From: Algibacter marinivivus
GTDB lineage: Bacteria > Bacteroidota > Bacteroidia > Flavobacteriales > Flavobacteriaceae
Assembly (NCBI RefSeq): GCF_003143755.1
Contig: NZ_QFRI01000002.1
Coordinates: forward strand, 1 to 64,000
Direction of reading: 5' to 3'
DNA: 64,000 nucleotides
In this document: piece by piece, positions 44,431-51,499 of the stretch
Layout of the letters: the number at the start of each line of letters is the position of its first letter
How positions within the stretch are numbered: the first letter of the stretch is position 1
The notes under the pieces: model-generated
Seen by the model: the letters and a program-made list of their open reading frames with translations, nothing else
What the model was told of the DNA's origin: nothing
Databases searched by the model: none
Made by a program: the position numbers and the translations under genes

Positions 44431-44760
44431 TTATCCGCCTACACGTTTTACATTAAACCCTTTATCTTTCAACATTTGCATAATTTTATCTCTATAATCA
44501 CCTTGGATTATAATTTTGTCATCCTTAAAACTACCACCAACACTAAGTTTTGTTTTAATTTCTTTTGCCAATATTTTAAAATCTTCGGTTGCACCTGTAT
44601 AACCTTCAAGAATTGTAATAGGCTTTCCTTTTCGTTTTTCGTATTTACAAAGTATAGGATCATCTTGCATCCAGATTCCAGAAGATTTGTGCTCATTCGA
44701 ATTATTTTCTCCCTCAACGTGATCCGGAAATAAGTTTTTAAGTTGGTCTGGTAAATCCAT
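44431..44760 (-). CDS. yciH: SUI1/eIF1-like translation factor (YciH type)
   Basis: A 109-residue protein with a SUI1 fold in its C-terminal 70 residues: RKGKPITILEGYTGATEDFKILAKEIKTKLSVGGSFKDDKIIIQGDYRDKI, then GFNVKRVGG. It may affect start-codon choice. The frame could start with TTG at 44763, but the ATG at 44760 is better. The TTG sits directly after the stop of the dioxygenase gene. Confidence 0.88.
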   Translation of the reverse strand: MDLPDQLKNLFPDHVEGENNSNEHKSSGIWMQDDPILCKYEKRKGKPITILEGYTGATEDFKILAKEIKTKLSVGGSFKDDKIIIQGDYRDKIMQMLKDKGFNVKRVGG

Positions 44761-44763
44761 CAA

Positions 44764-45714
44764 TTATTTCTTGATAAGTCCTAATTCTATTAATCTTTCA
44801 TTTAAAAACTCGCCTGCAGTTATATCTTCAAATGCTTTTGGATTATTTTCATCAATACAACCTTCGAGTACATCTAATTTCATTTCACTAATTGGATGCA
44901 TAAAAAATGGGATGGAGTATCGAGATGTTCCCCAGAGTTCTTTTGGAGGATTCACAACACGATGTATTGTAGATTTAAGTTTGTTGTTAGTATGTCTTGA
45001 AAGCATATCACCAACATTAATCATTAATTCATCAGCTTCTGCAATAGCATCAATCCATTCGCCTTTATGGTTTTGCACCTGTAATCCTTTACCTTGGGCA
45101 CCCATTAAAAGTGTAATTAAATTAATATCACCATGCGCAGCAGCTCTAACAGCCTCATCAGGTTCTTGTGTTATTGGCGGATAATGAATTGGTCTTAGAA
45201 TGGAGTTTCCATTGTAAATATAGTTATCAAAATAAGTCTCTTCAATTCCCAAATGCAACGCCAGTGCTCTCAAAACATATTTAGCTGTTTTTTCAAGCAT
45301 TCTATATGTTTCTTTACCAACATCATTAAATTCTTTTAGCTCATCTACAATAACATTATCTGGATATTCTTCTTTGAGTTTATCATCATTTTCAACATAT
45401 TGTCCAAAATGCCAAAACTCCTTTAAATCTCCTTCTTTTTTGCCTTTTGCACTTTCTTTTCCAAAAGACACATAACCACGTTGTCCACCAATTCCAGGTA
45501 TTTCATATTTCTGCTTAGTTTCGGTAGGTAAGCTAAAAAAGTTTTTAACCTCTTTATATAGATTGTCAACCAAAGCGTCATCTAAAAAATGACCTTTAAG
45601 TGCTACAAAACCTATTTCTTCATAAGCTTTACCAATGGCATCAACAAAGTTTTGTTTTTTAATAGGGTCTTCAGAAAGAAAGTCTTTTAAATTAACACTT
45701 GGTATAGTATTCAT
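44764..45714 (-). CDS. isopenicillin N synthase-like Fe(II)/2-oxoglutarate dioxygenase
   Basis: A 316-residue non-heme iron oxygenase of the IPNS/ACC oxidase group. Iron ligands are His194 and Asp196 (AAHGDINL) and His251 (STIHRVV), and the 2-oxoglutarate-binding Arg-x-Ser is RYS at 265-267. The N-terminal DIOX_N region is IPSVNLKDFL ... GFVALKGH. Substrate unknown; despite the family name, an antibiotic role is unlikely here. First gene of the five-gene cluster. Confidence 0.88.
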   Translation of the reverse strand: MNTIPSVNLKDFLSEDPIKKQNFVDAIGKAYEEIGFVALKGHFLDDALVDNLYKEVKNFFSLPTETKQKYEIPGIGGQRGYVSFGKESAKGKKEGDLKEFWHFGQYVENDDKLKEEYPDNVIVDELKEFNDVGKETYRMLEKTAKYVLRALALHLGIEETYFDNYIYNGNSILRPIHYPPITQEPDEAVRAAAHGDINLITLLMGAQGKGLQVQNHKGEWIDAIAEADELMINVGDMLSRHTNNKLKSTIHRVVNPPKELWGTSRYSIPFFMHPISEMKLDVLEGCIDENNPKAFEDITAGEFLNERLIELGLIKK

Positions 45715-45755
45715 AAGGCGTAAAATTTAAGTGAATGTATTTAAAGTGATTAACA

Positions 45756-45763
45756 CAAATGTA
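45756..45763 (-). promoter_or_regulatory. putative -7 box for the dioxygenase-led operon
   Basis: On the minus strand this reads TACATTTG, 41 bp upstream of the ATG. A second candidate, TAACTTTG, lies about 18 bp further upstream. Confidence 0.4.
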
Positions 45764-45831
45764 CAAAAACATTCAAAGTTATATATACTGAGTTATGTGC
45801 AATTTTTTCTATTAATATTTACTATTTGTAG

Positions 45832-45839
45832 TATATTTG
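45832..45839 (+). promoter_or_regulatory. putative -7 box for the fused E1 gene
   Basis: TATATTTG, a TAnnTTTG match, 22 bp before the ATG at 45862. Confidence 0.45.
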
Positions 45840-45861
45840 ATAATGAAATAAGTATTTTTTT

Positions 45862-47865
45862 ATGAAAGTGACAAAAACTTCATCAAACATAACTTACGAT
45901 ATTGAAGGTTTAGACGCCGAAACACTTCTGTCTTTATATAGAAATATGTTGAAACCGAGATTGATAGAGGAGAAGATGCTTATTTTATTGCGTCAAGGTA
46001 AAATTAGTAAGTGGTTTTCTGGTATTGGTCAAGAAGCTATTTCTGTTGGTGTGACTATGGCGATGCAGAAAGATGAATATATTTTACCCATGCATCGAAA
46101 TTTAGGTGTTTTTACCACAAGAGAAGTCCCATTATATAGATTATTTGCGCAATGGCAAGGAAAAGCATCTGGGTTTACAAAAGGGAGAGATCGCTCTTTT
46201 CACTTTGGCACTCAGCAATATAAAATTGTTGGGATGATTTCTCATTTAGGGCCACAATTAGGTGTAGCTGATGGTATTGCTTTAGCTTCTAAGTTGAAAA
46301 ACAAAAACCAAGTTACGGCAGTTTTTACAGGTGAGGGAGGTACTAGTGAAGGCGATTTTCACGAAGCATTAAATGTAGCCTCTGTATGGCAATTACCAGT
46401 ATTGTTTTGTGTTGAAAATAACGGTTATGGCTTGTCTACACCCACAAACGAGCAGTATAACTGTGAGCATATAGCAGATAGAGGTAAGGGTTATGGTATT
46501 GAATCTCATATTATTGATGGCAACAATATCACTGAAGTTTACATTAAGGTTAGTGCATTAGCAGAAAGCATAAGAAAAAACCCTAGACCTATTTTATTAG
46601 AATTTAAAACGTTTAGGATGCGAGGGCATGAAGAGGCTAGTGGTACAAAGTATGTTCCACAAGAGCTTATGGACATGTGGTCTGCAAAAGATCCTTTATT
46701 AAATTTCCAAGCATTTTTAAAGGAAAATGATTTGTTAAATGACGTAGATGAAGTTGAAATAAAAGAAGCTATTGTTCATGAGATTAACGAACATTTAGAG
46801 GTTGCTTTCGCGGAAGAAAATATAATACCAGATAAAACTGAAGAATTAAATGATGTATTTAAACCATTTGATTATCAAGAAATTATAAGTGAAAATGTTT
46901 TTGAAGAAATTCGTTTCGTTGATGCTATTTCTGAAAGCTTAAAACAAAGTATGGAAAAACATGATGATTTGGTTATCATGGGACAAGATGTAGCAGATTA
47001 CGGTGGCGTTTTTAAAATTACAGATGGTTTTTTAGAGCAATTTGGTAAAGATCGAGTTAGAAATACACCAATTTGTGAGTCAGCAATTGTTGAAGCTGCT
47101 ATGGGTTTGTCCATAACAGGGATAAAAAGTGTTGTTGAAATGCAATTTGCAGATTTTGTAAGTTCTGGATTCAATCCCGTTGTAAACTATTTAGCAAAAA
47201 CACATTATAGATGGAATCAAAATGCTGATGTAGTTATTCGAATGCCTTGTGGAGGTGGCGTTGCCGCTGGTCCATTTCATTCACAAACAAATGAAGCTTG
47301 GTTTACAAAAACACCAGGATTAAAAGTGGTTTATCCCGCATTTCCTTATGATGCAAAAGGTTTGTTAGCAACAGCTATTAACGATCCTAATCCTGTGCTA
47401 TTTTTTGAGCATAAAGGATTGTATAGAAGTATTCGTCAAGATGTACCTAAAGATTATTACACCTTGCATTTCGGTAAAGCTTCAATGCTAAAAAATGGAG
47501 AAGACATCACTATTATTTCTTATGGTGCAGCAGTGCATTGGGCTTTAGAAACTTTAAAAAATAATCCAGATATTTCAGCAGATATTATTGATTTAAGAAC
47601 TCTTCAACCTTTAGACACAGAAACCATTTACGCATCAGTAAAAAAAACCGGAAAAGCTATTATACTTCAAGAAGACTCGCTCTTTGGTGGTATAGCTAGC
47701 GATATTTCAGCTTTAATTATGGAGCATTGTTTTAAATATTTAGATGCGCCAGTTAAACGTGTTGCTAGTATGGAAACGCCTATACCTTTTGCAAGTCAAT
47801 TAGAACAACAATATCTTCCAAAAAATGAATTTGAAGCTGAATTAAAAGCACTTTTAGCGTACTAA
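45862..47865 (+). CDS. fused alpha/beta E1 subunit of 2-oxoacid dehydrogenase
   Basis: A 667-residue protein joining both E1 chains. Alpha part (about 1-330): the thiamine diphosphate motif begins GEGGTSEGDFHEALN and ends FCVENN, with RDRSFHFG and RMRGHEEASGT. Beta part (about 345-667): VIMGQDVADYGGVFKITDGF, ESAIVEAAMGLSITG, EMQFADF, and ILQEDSLFGGIASDI. The pattern fits the branched-chain 2-oxoisovalerate type. E2 and E3 are not in the window. Decarboxylates 2-oxoacids in the cytosol. Confidence 0.93.
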   Translation: MKVTKTSSNITYDIEGLDAETLLSLYRNMLKPRLIEEKMLILLRQGKISKWFSGIGQEAISVGVTMAMQKDEYILPMHRNLGVFTTREVPLYRLFAQWQGKASGFTKGRDRSFHFGTQQYKIVGMISHLGPQLGVADGIALASKLKNKNQVTAVFTGEGGTSEGDFHEALNVASVWQLPVLFCVENNGYGLSTPTNEQYNCEHIADRGKGYGIESHIIDGNNITEVYIKVSALAESIRKNPRPILLEFKTFRMRGHEEASGTKYVPQELMDMWSAKDPLLNFQAFLKENDLLNDVDEVEIKEAIVHEINEHLEVAFAEENIIPDKTEELNDVFKPFDYQEIISENVFEEIRFVDAISESLKQSMEKHDDLVIMGQDVADYGGVFKITDGFLEQFGKDRVRNTPICESAIVEAAMGLSITGIKSVVEMQFADFVSSGFNPVVNYLAKTHYRWNQNADVVIRMPCGGGVAAGPFHSQTNEAWFTKTPGLKVVYPAFPYDAKGLLATAINDPNPVLFFEHKGLYRSIRQDVPKDYYTLHFGKASMLKNGEDITIISYGAAVHWALETLKNNPDISADIIDLRTLQPLDTETIYASVKKTGKAIILQEDSLFGGIASDISALIMEHCFKYLDAPVKRVASMETPIPFASQLEQQYLPKNEFEAELKALLAY

Positions 47866-47904
47866 TTTTATTATTACCTTTAAGAAAACCTAAAATATTT
47901 TATT

Positions 47905-48303
47905 TTGAGATTTCTTATTTTACTATCTGCGGTAATGCTTTTTGGCTGTAAAAATCCAGAGGAAACATTTGAAGATAAATATATTTGGGACTCAATAGAT
48001 GTTACAGCAACTGCATATAATTCATTAGCATATCAAACAAGTTCTAATCCCCATATTACTGCTTTTGGTGACAGTTTAAAACCAGGATTAAAATATATTG
48101 CAGTGTCAAGAGATTTGTTAAGATTAGGGCTAAAGCACAATACACCAGTTAGAGTTGAAGGTTTAGAAGGTATTTATTTTGTAAAAGATAAAATGCATTA
48201 TAGATGGAAAAGGCGTATTGATGTTTATATGGGAGTAGATGTTAAAGCAGCAAAACAATGGGGAAGAAAGCATCTTTGTATTGAATATGGTATTCTTAAA
48301 TAA
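47905..48303 (+). CDS. 3D-domain lipoprotein, TTG start
   Basis: A 132-residue protein with a lipoprotein signal MRFLILLSAVMLFGC (lipobox LFGC, Cys15) and a 3D (double-psi barrel) domain of the type found in MltA and Rpf-like enzymes: VTATAYNSLAYQTSSNP, then ITAFGD, IAVSRDLLRLGLKHNTPV and KRRIDVYMG. These domains act on or bind peptidoglycan. The only in-frame start that keeps the signal peptide intact is TTG at 47905. It follows the E1 gene by 39 bp. Confidence 0.82.
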   Translation: MRFLILLSAVMLFGCKNPEETFEDKYIWDSIDVTATAYNSLAYQTSSNPHITAFGDSLKPGLKYIAVSRDLLRLGLKHNTPVRVEGLEGIYFVKDKMHYRWKRRIDVYMGVDVKAAKQWGRKHLCIEYGILK

Positions 48304-48305
48304 AC

Positions 48306-48344
48306 ATATTGAGCTATTAGGTTGCCGCCATAATAGCTCAATAT
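48306..48344. terminator. bidirectional terminator between 3D-domain lipoprotein and exbD
   Basis: ATATTGAGCTATTA and its perfect complement TAATAGCTCAATAT flank an 11-base loop. It stands between two convergent genes. Confidence 0.8.
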
Positions 48345-48353
48345 TAAAATAAT

Positions 48354-48911
48354 TTATTTCGTTTCAGCTTCTGAAAGAATAAAAGGATAAGCATCTTTAA
48401 CTTGCTTAATTTCTGCCTTAGTTAAATCGTCAGAAGGTTTACCAATCACCTTCAAACTATAAGCTTGACGCAGTTCATAATAAGCTTTAGTAAGCTCATT
48501 TTGAACAGCAATATAAGTTTTGTAAGTAGTTTGTTTTCCATTTTGTAATGAAACAATGGCTTCTTTTGGACTATCAGAAGACTCAGCGCTTCTTAGGCCT
48601 TCACAATAACCACAGCTACCATCACCATTATTATCTAGAAAGGTTTTGGTAATTTCTTTTAGGTTTTCAATTGGAATGATATCGTCTTCCAACATAATTT
48701 CATCATTATTACTAATGATGATGCGCAAAATGTTGCGTTCATTAATGTTATTTGTACAATCCATTCCAGTAGGGCATTCACGTGGAAGTATCCTGTTTAT
48801 ACCTTCATCAGAAGATATTGTGGCAGTTACTAAAAAAAAGATAAGCAATAAAAATGCGATGTCTGCCATAGACCCCGCATTTACTTCAGGCACTAATTTT
48901 GAGTGTCTCAT
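48354..48911 (-). CDS. exbD: ExbD/TolR-like biopolymer transport protein, orphan
   Basis: A 185-residue ExbD family protein. The single N-terminal membrane helix contains the proton-channel aspartate in NAGSMADIAFLLLIFFLVTA. The periplasmic domain is longer than usual and has two Cys pairs, CPTGMDC and CGYC. It lacks a neighbouring exbB or tonB. It is the last of four same-strand frames behind three microprotein genes. Bacteroidota genomes often carry several ExbD paralogues; this one presumably energises a TonB or other complex, with ExbB supplied elsewhere. Confidence 0.85.
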   Translation of the reverse strand: MRHSKLVPEVNAGSMADIAFLLLIFFLVTATISSDEGINRILPRECPTGMDCTNNINERNILRIIISNNDEIMLEDDIIPIENLKEITKTFLDNNGDGSCGYCEGLRSAESSDSPKEAIVSLQNGKQTTYKTYIAVQNELTKAYYELRQAYSLKVIGKPSDDLTKAEIKQVKDAYPFILSEAETK

Positions 48912-48981
48912 AATTATAGTTTTAAATGTTAATGTGGTGATTAAGTCACAAAAACAATACCATAACTACATGTTATTCAAT

Positions 48982-49116
48982 TTAATGCGCGTATCGTTTT
49001 GTCCCTTTCCAAACACCAGTATGAGATGCTTGAAAATCTATGATGCGTTTACTACTCAATAGATTTTCTTGAGTAATGTTTCTTAAACGTCTAGATATTT
49101 TAGTGAAAGATTTCAT
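48982..49116 (-). CDS. microprotein 3 of a tandem family (44 aa)
   Basis: An ATG frame of 44 codons plus TAA, too small for the usual cutoff. The protein is strongly basic: MKSFTKISRRLRNITQENLL at the start and GVWKGTKRYAH at the end. It shares the pattern R-x-I/L ... L-S ... W-x-x-x-K/R-R-Y with the two microproteins just upstream on the same strand. It lies 51 bp after microprotein 1 and 70 bp before exbD. No signal peptide. Function unknown. Confidence 0.55.
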   Translation of the reverse strand: MKSFTKISRRLRNITQENLLSSKRIIDFQASHTGVWKGTKRYAH

Positions 49117-49167
49117 TTTGATTGATTTATAAATTGATTGATGAAAGTTTATTTTGAAAGACGTTAC

Positions 49168-49257
49168 TTAAAATTTGTAACGTCTTTTTGTATTCCATTG
49201 GTTACTTTTTGTTCCGTTTAAAGTTCCTGATAATTGGTTGTTGTTTAAAGTTCTCAT
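49168..49257 (-). CDS. microprotein 1 of a tandem family (29 aa)
   Basis: An ATG frame of 29 codons plus TAA. It begins MRTLNNNQLSGTLNGTKSNQ and ends WNTKRRYKF. It is almost identical in protein to the next copy upstream (49316-49402), while the two DNA copies differ mainly at third codon positions: for example AAC/AAT, GGA/GGT, ACA/ACT, AAC/AAT, ACA/ACT, AGA/AGG. That pattern argues for translation under selection. The stop codon lies in the loop of a perfect 11-bp hairpin (AAAGACGTTAC). Function unknown. Confidence 0.65.
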   Translation of the reverse strand: MRTLNNNQLSGTLNGTKSNQWNTKRRYKF

Positions 49258-49315
49258 GATTTTTTGTTTTTGATTAATTTAAATTGATTGATGAAAGTTT
49301 AATTAAAAGTGATGT

Positions 49316-49402
49316 TTATCTGTAACGCCTTTTAGTATTCCATTGATTACTTTTAGTACCGTTTAAAGTTCCTGATAATTGATTGTTGTTTAAAGTTCTC
49401 AT
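49316..49402 (-). CDS. microprotein 2 of a tandem family (28 aa)
   Basis: An ATG frame of 28 codons plus TAA, first of the tandem series. The first 27 residues are the same as microprotein 1, from MRTLNNNQLSGTLNGT to QWNTKRRY, then it ends R. The spacer to the next copy also resembles the spacer after it (ACTTTCATCAATCAATTTA in both), so the unit was duplicated with its leader. No known family is recognised. The preceding 100 bp on this strand are AT-rich, without a clear TAnnTTTG match. Confidence 0.65.
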   Translation of the reverse strand: MRTLNNNQLSGTLNGTKSNQWNTKRRYR

Positions 49403-49624
49403 AATATTTGATTTTGATTGATTAATGATTATTTATTGTTTTTATTTTTTAATTATACTAGATAGACGACTACAATTTAAATTTGTTACAGTACTATGCA
49501 TAACAAAGTAGTAAATTAACATATTTTAACATTTTTTTGTAAGGCTAGGGGTGAAAATTGAACCAAATACTAGTTTTAGGAACGGTTATTGTTAAACAGA
49601 TACTAAATAATAAGTAAATACTAG

Positions 49625-49652
49625 TTGTATTATTAAGAAACAAATATCTTTG
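49625..49652 (+). promoter_or_regulatory. -33/-7 promoter for the secreted protein gene at 49688
   Basis: TTG at 49625-49627, a 17-bp spacer, then TATCTTTG at 49645-49652. This is the full Bacteroidota promoter pattern, 35 bp before the ATG. The rest of 49403-49687 holds only AT-rich DNA. Confidence 0.6.
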
Positions 49653-49687
49653 ACTTTACACAGGTCTATTTAAATCATATTATATTA

Positions 49688-50365
49688 ATGAAACCTTTTG
49701 TTTTATTTCTTTTTTTTATTCTCGCATCGCTTTCTACACAAGCACAAATAGATAGCAAGAAAAAATCCATTTCTATACCTGCTATAGAAAGCAAGAAGGA
49801 TTCATCTGATGTTAGTCCATTAATACCTTCAAAACCAATAGAGAAAAGCACTAATATTGGCTTTAATAGACCTAAGGTAGCTCCAAAACTAGAAATGCCT
49901 AAAAAAGAGTTTTCAATGTTTCCGGAAGAAGAGTTTGGAAATCCGGGAGAACTTTATGTAAAGCAAGTGAATAAAAATTTAGAGGATTTGAAACTTAGTG
50001 AAAAAGAAGTTGCTTTGAGAAATGGAAGTACAATAGACCAGTATTTTGGTGATTTTAAAAGTCAATCTAAGTTTGTAAATGTTGTTTATCGGGATCATGG
50101 TTATACAGATGGTGATATTATTCAAGTTCGTGTAAACGATGATATTATTCACGCTAGAGTATTTTTAACAGGTGGATTTAAAGGTTTTAAATTAGATTTA
50201 CAAAAAGGTTTTAATAAGATTGACTTCGTAGCCTTAAATCAAGGAGAATCTGGCCCAAATACTGCAGAATTTAAAGTTATCGATGATTCTGGGAAAATTA
50301 TTTCTCAAAACCAATGGAATCTCGCCACTGGTGTTAAAGCAACCATCATTGTAGTTAAAGAGTAA
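49688..50365 (+). CDS. secreted protein of unknown function
   Basis: A 225-residue exported protein with a signal peptide ending TQAQ (residue 20). Residues 20-85 are Lys/Ser/Pro-rich and probably disordered. The C-terminal domain (about 115-225) is beta-rich: KFVNVVYRDHGYTDGDIIQVRVNDDIIHARVFLTGGFKGFKLDLQKGFNKIDFVALNQGESGPNT, an Ig-like or C2-like pattern. I do not recognise the family. Its stop codon directly abuts that of the convergent aldo/keto reductase. Confidence 0.65.
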   Translation: MKPFVLFLFFILASLSTQAQIDSKKKSISIPAIESKKDSSDVSPLIPSKPIEKSTNIGFNRPKVAPKLEMPKKEFSMFPEEEFGNPGELYVKQVNKNLEDLKLSEKEVALRNGSTIDQYFGDFKSQSKFVNVVYRDHGYTDGDIIQVRVNDDIIHARVFLTGGFKGFKLDLQKGFNKIDFVALNQGESGPNTAEFKVIDDSGKIISQNQWNLATGVKATIIVVKE

Positions 50366-51379
50366 TTAGCTAATTATAGTTTCTATTAAATTTAATTCTT
50401 CTTCAGAAAAATCTAAACAATCCAAAGCTTTTACATTTTCTTTTAATTGGTTTGAAGAACTTGCACCCACTAATACTGAAGCTACTTGTGGTTGCCTTAA
50501 TATCCATGCAATAGCCATTTGAGATAGTTTTTGTCCACGTTCTTTCGCTATAGTATTTAGCTTTTGTACTTTTTCAATATTAGATTGAACCGTTTCTGCG
50601 TTCAAAAAAACAGAATCATTTCCAGCCCTTGAGTTTTTAGGTATGCCATTTAAATATTTATCTGTAAGCATGCCTTGAGCAAGAGGTGAAAAGGCTATAC
50701 AACCCACACCATTATTTTTTAATGTATCTAAAAGACTGTCTTCTACCCATCGATCAAACATGGAATATCTAGCTTGATGCAAAATAAATGACACATTTAA
50801 ATCCTTTAATAATTTAGCAGCTTTTTGTGTATCTTCAGGACCATAATTTGAAATACCAGCGTATAATGCTTTTCCTTGGCGTACAATATCTGCTAAAGCT
50901 CCGATAGTTTCCTCCAAAGGTGTTTCAGGATCAGGTCTATGATGATAAAAAACATCAACATAATCTAAACCCATGCGTTTTAAACTTTGGTCTAAACTTG
51001 AGATTAAATATTTTCTTGATCCAAAATCTCCATATGGTCCGTCCCACATCCCATATCCTGCTTTTGTGGCTATAAATAACTCGTCTCTGTAAGATTTAAA
51101 ATCTTGCTTAAGTATAGTCCCAAAGTTTTCTTCAGCAGAACCAGGAGGAGGCCCGTAATTATTGGCTAAATCAATATGCGTAATTCCTAAATCAAAAGCT
51201 GTTCTTAAAATATCTCGCCCATTCTCAATATCATCAACAAACCCAAAGTTATGCCATAACCCGAGGGAAATTGCAGGTAATTTAACACCACTTTTACCTG
51301 TACGCTTATATACCATTGATTCATAACGCTTATCATTAGCTGAATAATAGTTTTCTGTAGATTTATCGTTGATTTCCAT
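50366..51379 (-). CDS. aldo/keto reductase
   Basis: A 337-residue NADPH-dependent TIM-barrel reductase of the YghZ (glyceraldehyde 3-phosphate reductase) type. Catalytic tetrad: Asp and Tyr in THIDLANNYGPPPGSAEENFG, Lys in ELFIATKAGYGMW, His in VDVFYHHRPD. C-terminal cofactor-binding segments LVGASSSNQLKENVKAL and the conserved Q-Y/F-N-L-equivalent are present. It is not clear which carbonyl compound is its substrate. Confidence 0.9.
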   Translation of the reverse strand: MEINDKSTENYYSANDKRYESMVYKRTGKSGVKLPAISLGLWHNFGFVDDIENGRDILRTAFDLGITHIDLANNYGPPPGSAEENFGTILKQDFKSYRDELFIATKAGYGMWDGPYGDFGSRKYLISSLDQSLKRMGLDYVDVFYHHRPDPETPLEETIGALADIVRQGKALYAGISNYGPEDTQKAAKLLKDLNVSFILHQARYSMFDRWVEDSLLDTLKNNGVGCIAFSPLAQGMLTDKYLNGIPKNSRAGNDSVFLNAETVQSNIEKVQKLNTIAKERGQKLSQMAIAWILRQPQVASVLVGASSSNQLKENVKALDCLDFSEEELNLIETIIS

Positions 51380-51435
51380 GTTTCAAAATTATGAAAAGCA
51401 AATGTATAAATTCATTTAGACTTTAATGTATAAAA

Positions 51436-51466
51436 AAAGCCTTCAGATATAAATATCAAAGGCTTT
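51436..51466 (-). terminator. terminator after the sulfatase gene
   Basis: AAAGCCTT and AAGGCTTT form the stem, with GATAT/ATATC as a second inner stem. It lies about 34 bp beyond the sulfatase stop. Confidence 0.7.
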
Positions 51467-51499
51467 AAAATTATATTATCTAATAAATTTAGGAATTAA

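Noticed and set aside
44771-45184. 137-codon plus-strand frame
   Set aside because: Antisense to the iron ligands region of the dioxygenase gene; composition follows the real frame.
48646-49062. 138-codon plus-strand frame
   Set aside because: It runs antisense to exbD and microprotein 3 and has no recognisable protein features.
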